Shown piece by piece: positions 23,010 through 23,810 of a DNA stretch of 23,810 nt. Each line of letters begins with the position of its first letter. The first letter of the stretch is position 1. Origin of the DNA: AWTP1-13 sp035258605 (GTDB lineage: Bacteria; Pseudomonadota; Alphaproteobacteria; Rhizobiales; Hyphomicrobiaceae); assembly GCA_035258605.1 (NCBI GenBank), contig DATFXD010000311.1:1-23810 (forward strand), written 5' to 3'. The notes below the pieces were generated by a model. The model was not told where the DNA came from, did no database searches, and saw only the letters and a list, made by a program, of their open reading frames with translations. A program made the position numbers and the translations under genes.

Positions 23010-23810
23010 ATGCAAAGGCTCGATCGTTTCTGCGGCACGGCACGCGGCTTGCTGGCGAGGATCGGCGTCAACCGGATTGGCATGGTCGGCAGCCTGATCC
23101 TGCTGGCCGCAGCCTTGTATATGCTCTGCGACATGCTGCACGACATCGGCATCGGCAAGGTCATCGCCGCCGTCGCGGCGACCTCGCCGATCGCCGTGCT
23201 CATCGCCAGTGGATTTGTGTTTGTCGGATACGGCACGCTCACCTTCTATGACTACTTTGCGCTGCGCTCCCTTGGCCGCCGCGATGTGCCCTACGCCACC
23301 GCCGCCCTCGCCGGGTTCGCCGCCTATGCCATTGGACACGGGCTCGGCATCAGCGTGCTGACCGCCGGCGCGGTGCGCCTGCGGGTTTATGCCAGGTGGG
23401 GTCTGGGCGTGCTGGAGGTGACCAAGATCGGCTTCATCACAGGACTGACGTTTTGGCTCGGCAACCTTTGCGCCCTGGGCCTTGCCTTGGCGTTGGCGCC
23501 GGCCCATGCCTCCGCTGCAACCCATCTGCCGCCGTGGGCCAATGCCTTGCTCGGCCTCATCGCCCTGGCCGGCGTGGCCGGCTACGTCGCTTGGCTGCTG
23601 CCGAAGCGGCGCGTCGTCGGCCTCGGCAATGTGCACATTGCGCTGCCGGATGCGCCACAGACCTTTGTCCAGATCGCGATTGGCATGCTCGATCTCGTGG
23701 TCGGCTCGATTGCCACCTATGTGCTGCTGCCGGCTACGCCGGTAACCGACTACGTGGTCGTCGCCGTGGCCTACGTGATGGCAGCACTATTCGGCTTCCT
23801 GTGCCACGCC
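23010..23810 (+). CDS. MprF/lysylphosphatidylglycerol synthetase-type membrane protein, N-terminal part (runs off right edge)
   Basis: An open frame of 267 codons with no stop runs off the right edge. It is a polytopic membrane protein with several hydrophobic segments: GMVGSLILLAAALYML (near 24-39), PIAVLIASGFVFVGYGTLTF, AALAGFAAYAIGHGLGISVL, IGFITGLTFWLGN and ALLGLIALAGVAGYVAWLL, among others. LTFYDYFALRSLGRRDVPY and TAGAVRLRVYARWGL match the flippase-like N-terminal domain (UPF0104/LPG_synthase_TM) of MprF. MprF aminoacylates phosphatidylglycerol from aminoacyl-tRNA and flips the product, but flippase-domain proteins without the synthetase also exist and the C-terminus is not visible. The ATG at 23010 is chosen because family similarity begins there; the frame is open further upstream. 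It diverges from two acyltransferase genes. Confidence 0.85.
   Translation, partial: MQRLDRFCGTARGLLARIGVNRIGMVGSLILLAAALYMLCDMLHDIGIGKVIAAVAATSPIAVLIASGFVFVGYGTLTFYDYFALRSLGRRDVPYATAALAGFAAYAIGHGLGISVLTAGAVRLRVYARWGLGVLEVTKIGFITGLTFWLGNLCALGLALALAPAHASAATHLPPWANALLGLIALAGVAGYVAWLLPKRRVVGLGNVHIALPDAPQTFVQIAIGMLDLVVGSIATYVLLPATPVTDYVVVAVAYVMAALFGFLCHA

Noticed and set aside
1..23810. CRISPR array, tRNA, rRNA, prophage or complete insertion sequence
   Set aside because: No regularly spaced repeats, no cloverleaf or rRNA-like sequence and no transposase or integrase motifs were seen on reading both strands.

Overview
The window looks like a piece of an alphaproteobacterial chromosome, probably from the Hyphomicrobiales/Bradyrhizobium side or a relative. 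This is inferred from the high G+C, the GC-rich third codon positions, and the gene order transketolase, transaldolase-glucose-6-phosphate isomerase fusion, decarboxylating 6-phosphogluconate dehydrogenase, G6PDH, 6-phosphogluconolactonase, ROK glucokinase. No rRNA, tRNA, CRISPR array, transposase or phage gene was recognised. Intact genes cover only about three quarters of the window. The rest holds gene remnants and unassigned spacers, so this is a sparsely coding, partly decaying region.

Left part (1-10.7 kb): the first 34 codons of a Tat-exported protein run off the left edge on the minus strand. Next come a 727-residue membrane metallophosphoesterase and a PLP-dependent D-cysteine desulfhydrase-like enzyme, both minus. 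They are followed by an internally deleted and then a full-length DUF1254/DUF1214 secreted protein (plus), a cupin very like the hydroxynitrile-lyase cupin of Granulicella (minus), a SAM methyltransferase and a kynurenine-formamidase-type cyclase (plus), and a D-2-hydroxyacid dehydrogenase (minus). These look like independent accessory metabolic genes, mostly one per transcription unit.

Middle (10.9-13.2 kb): a membrane-anchored, degenerate receiver-domain protein, a small A+T-richer ORF of unknown function, and a secreted HEIGHH zinc metallopeptidase.

Pentose phosphate operon (13.6-19.1 kb): tkt, zwf and a ROK/polyphosphate-glucokinase-like gene are intact. The genes normally between them are wrecked: tal-pgi and gnd keep only their first and last codons, and pgl is frameshifted and has lost its catalytic histidine motif. 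Gene junctions, including ATGA overlaps, survive. The DUF1214 gene at 4.5 kb shows the same 'ends kept, middle lost' pattern.

Right part (19.3-23.8 kb): an AraC-type regulator diverges from a 1-Cys peroxiredoxin. A two-gene minus-strand acyltransferase operon (PlsC-like plus FeeM-like GNAT) diverges from an MprF-like membrane protein that runs off the right edge. Together these three suggest a membrane aminolipid function.
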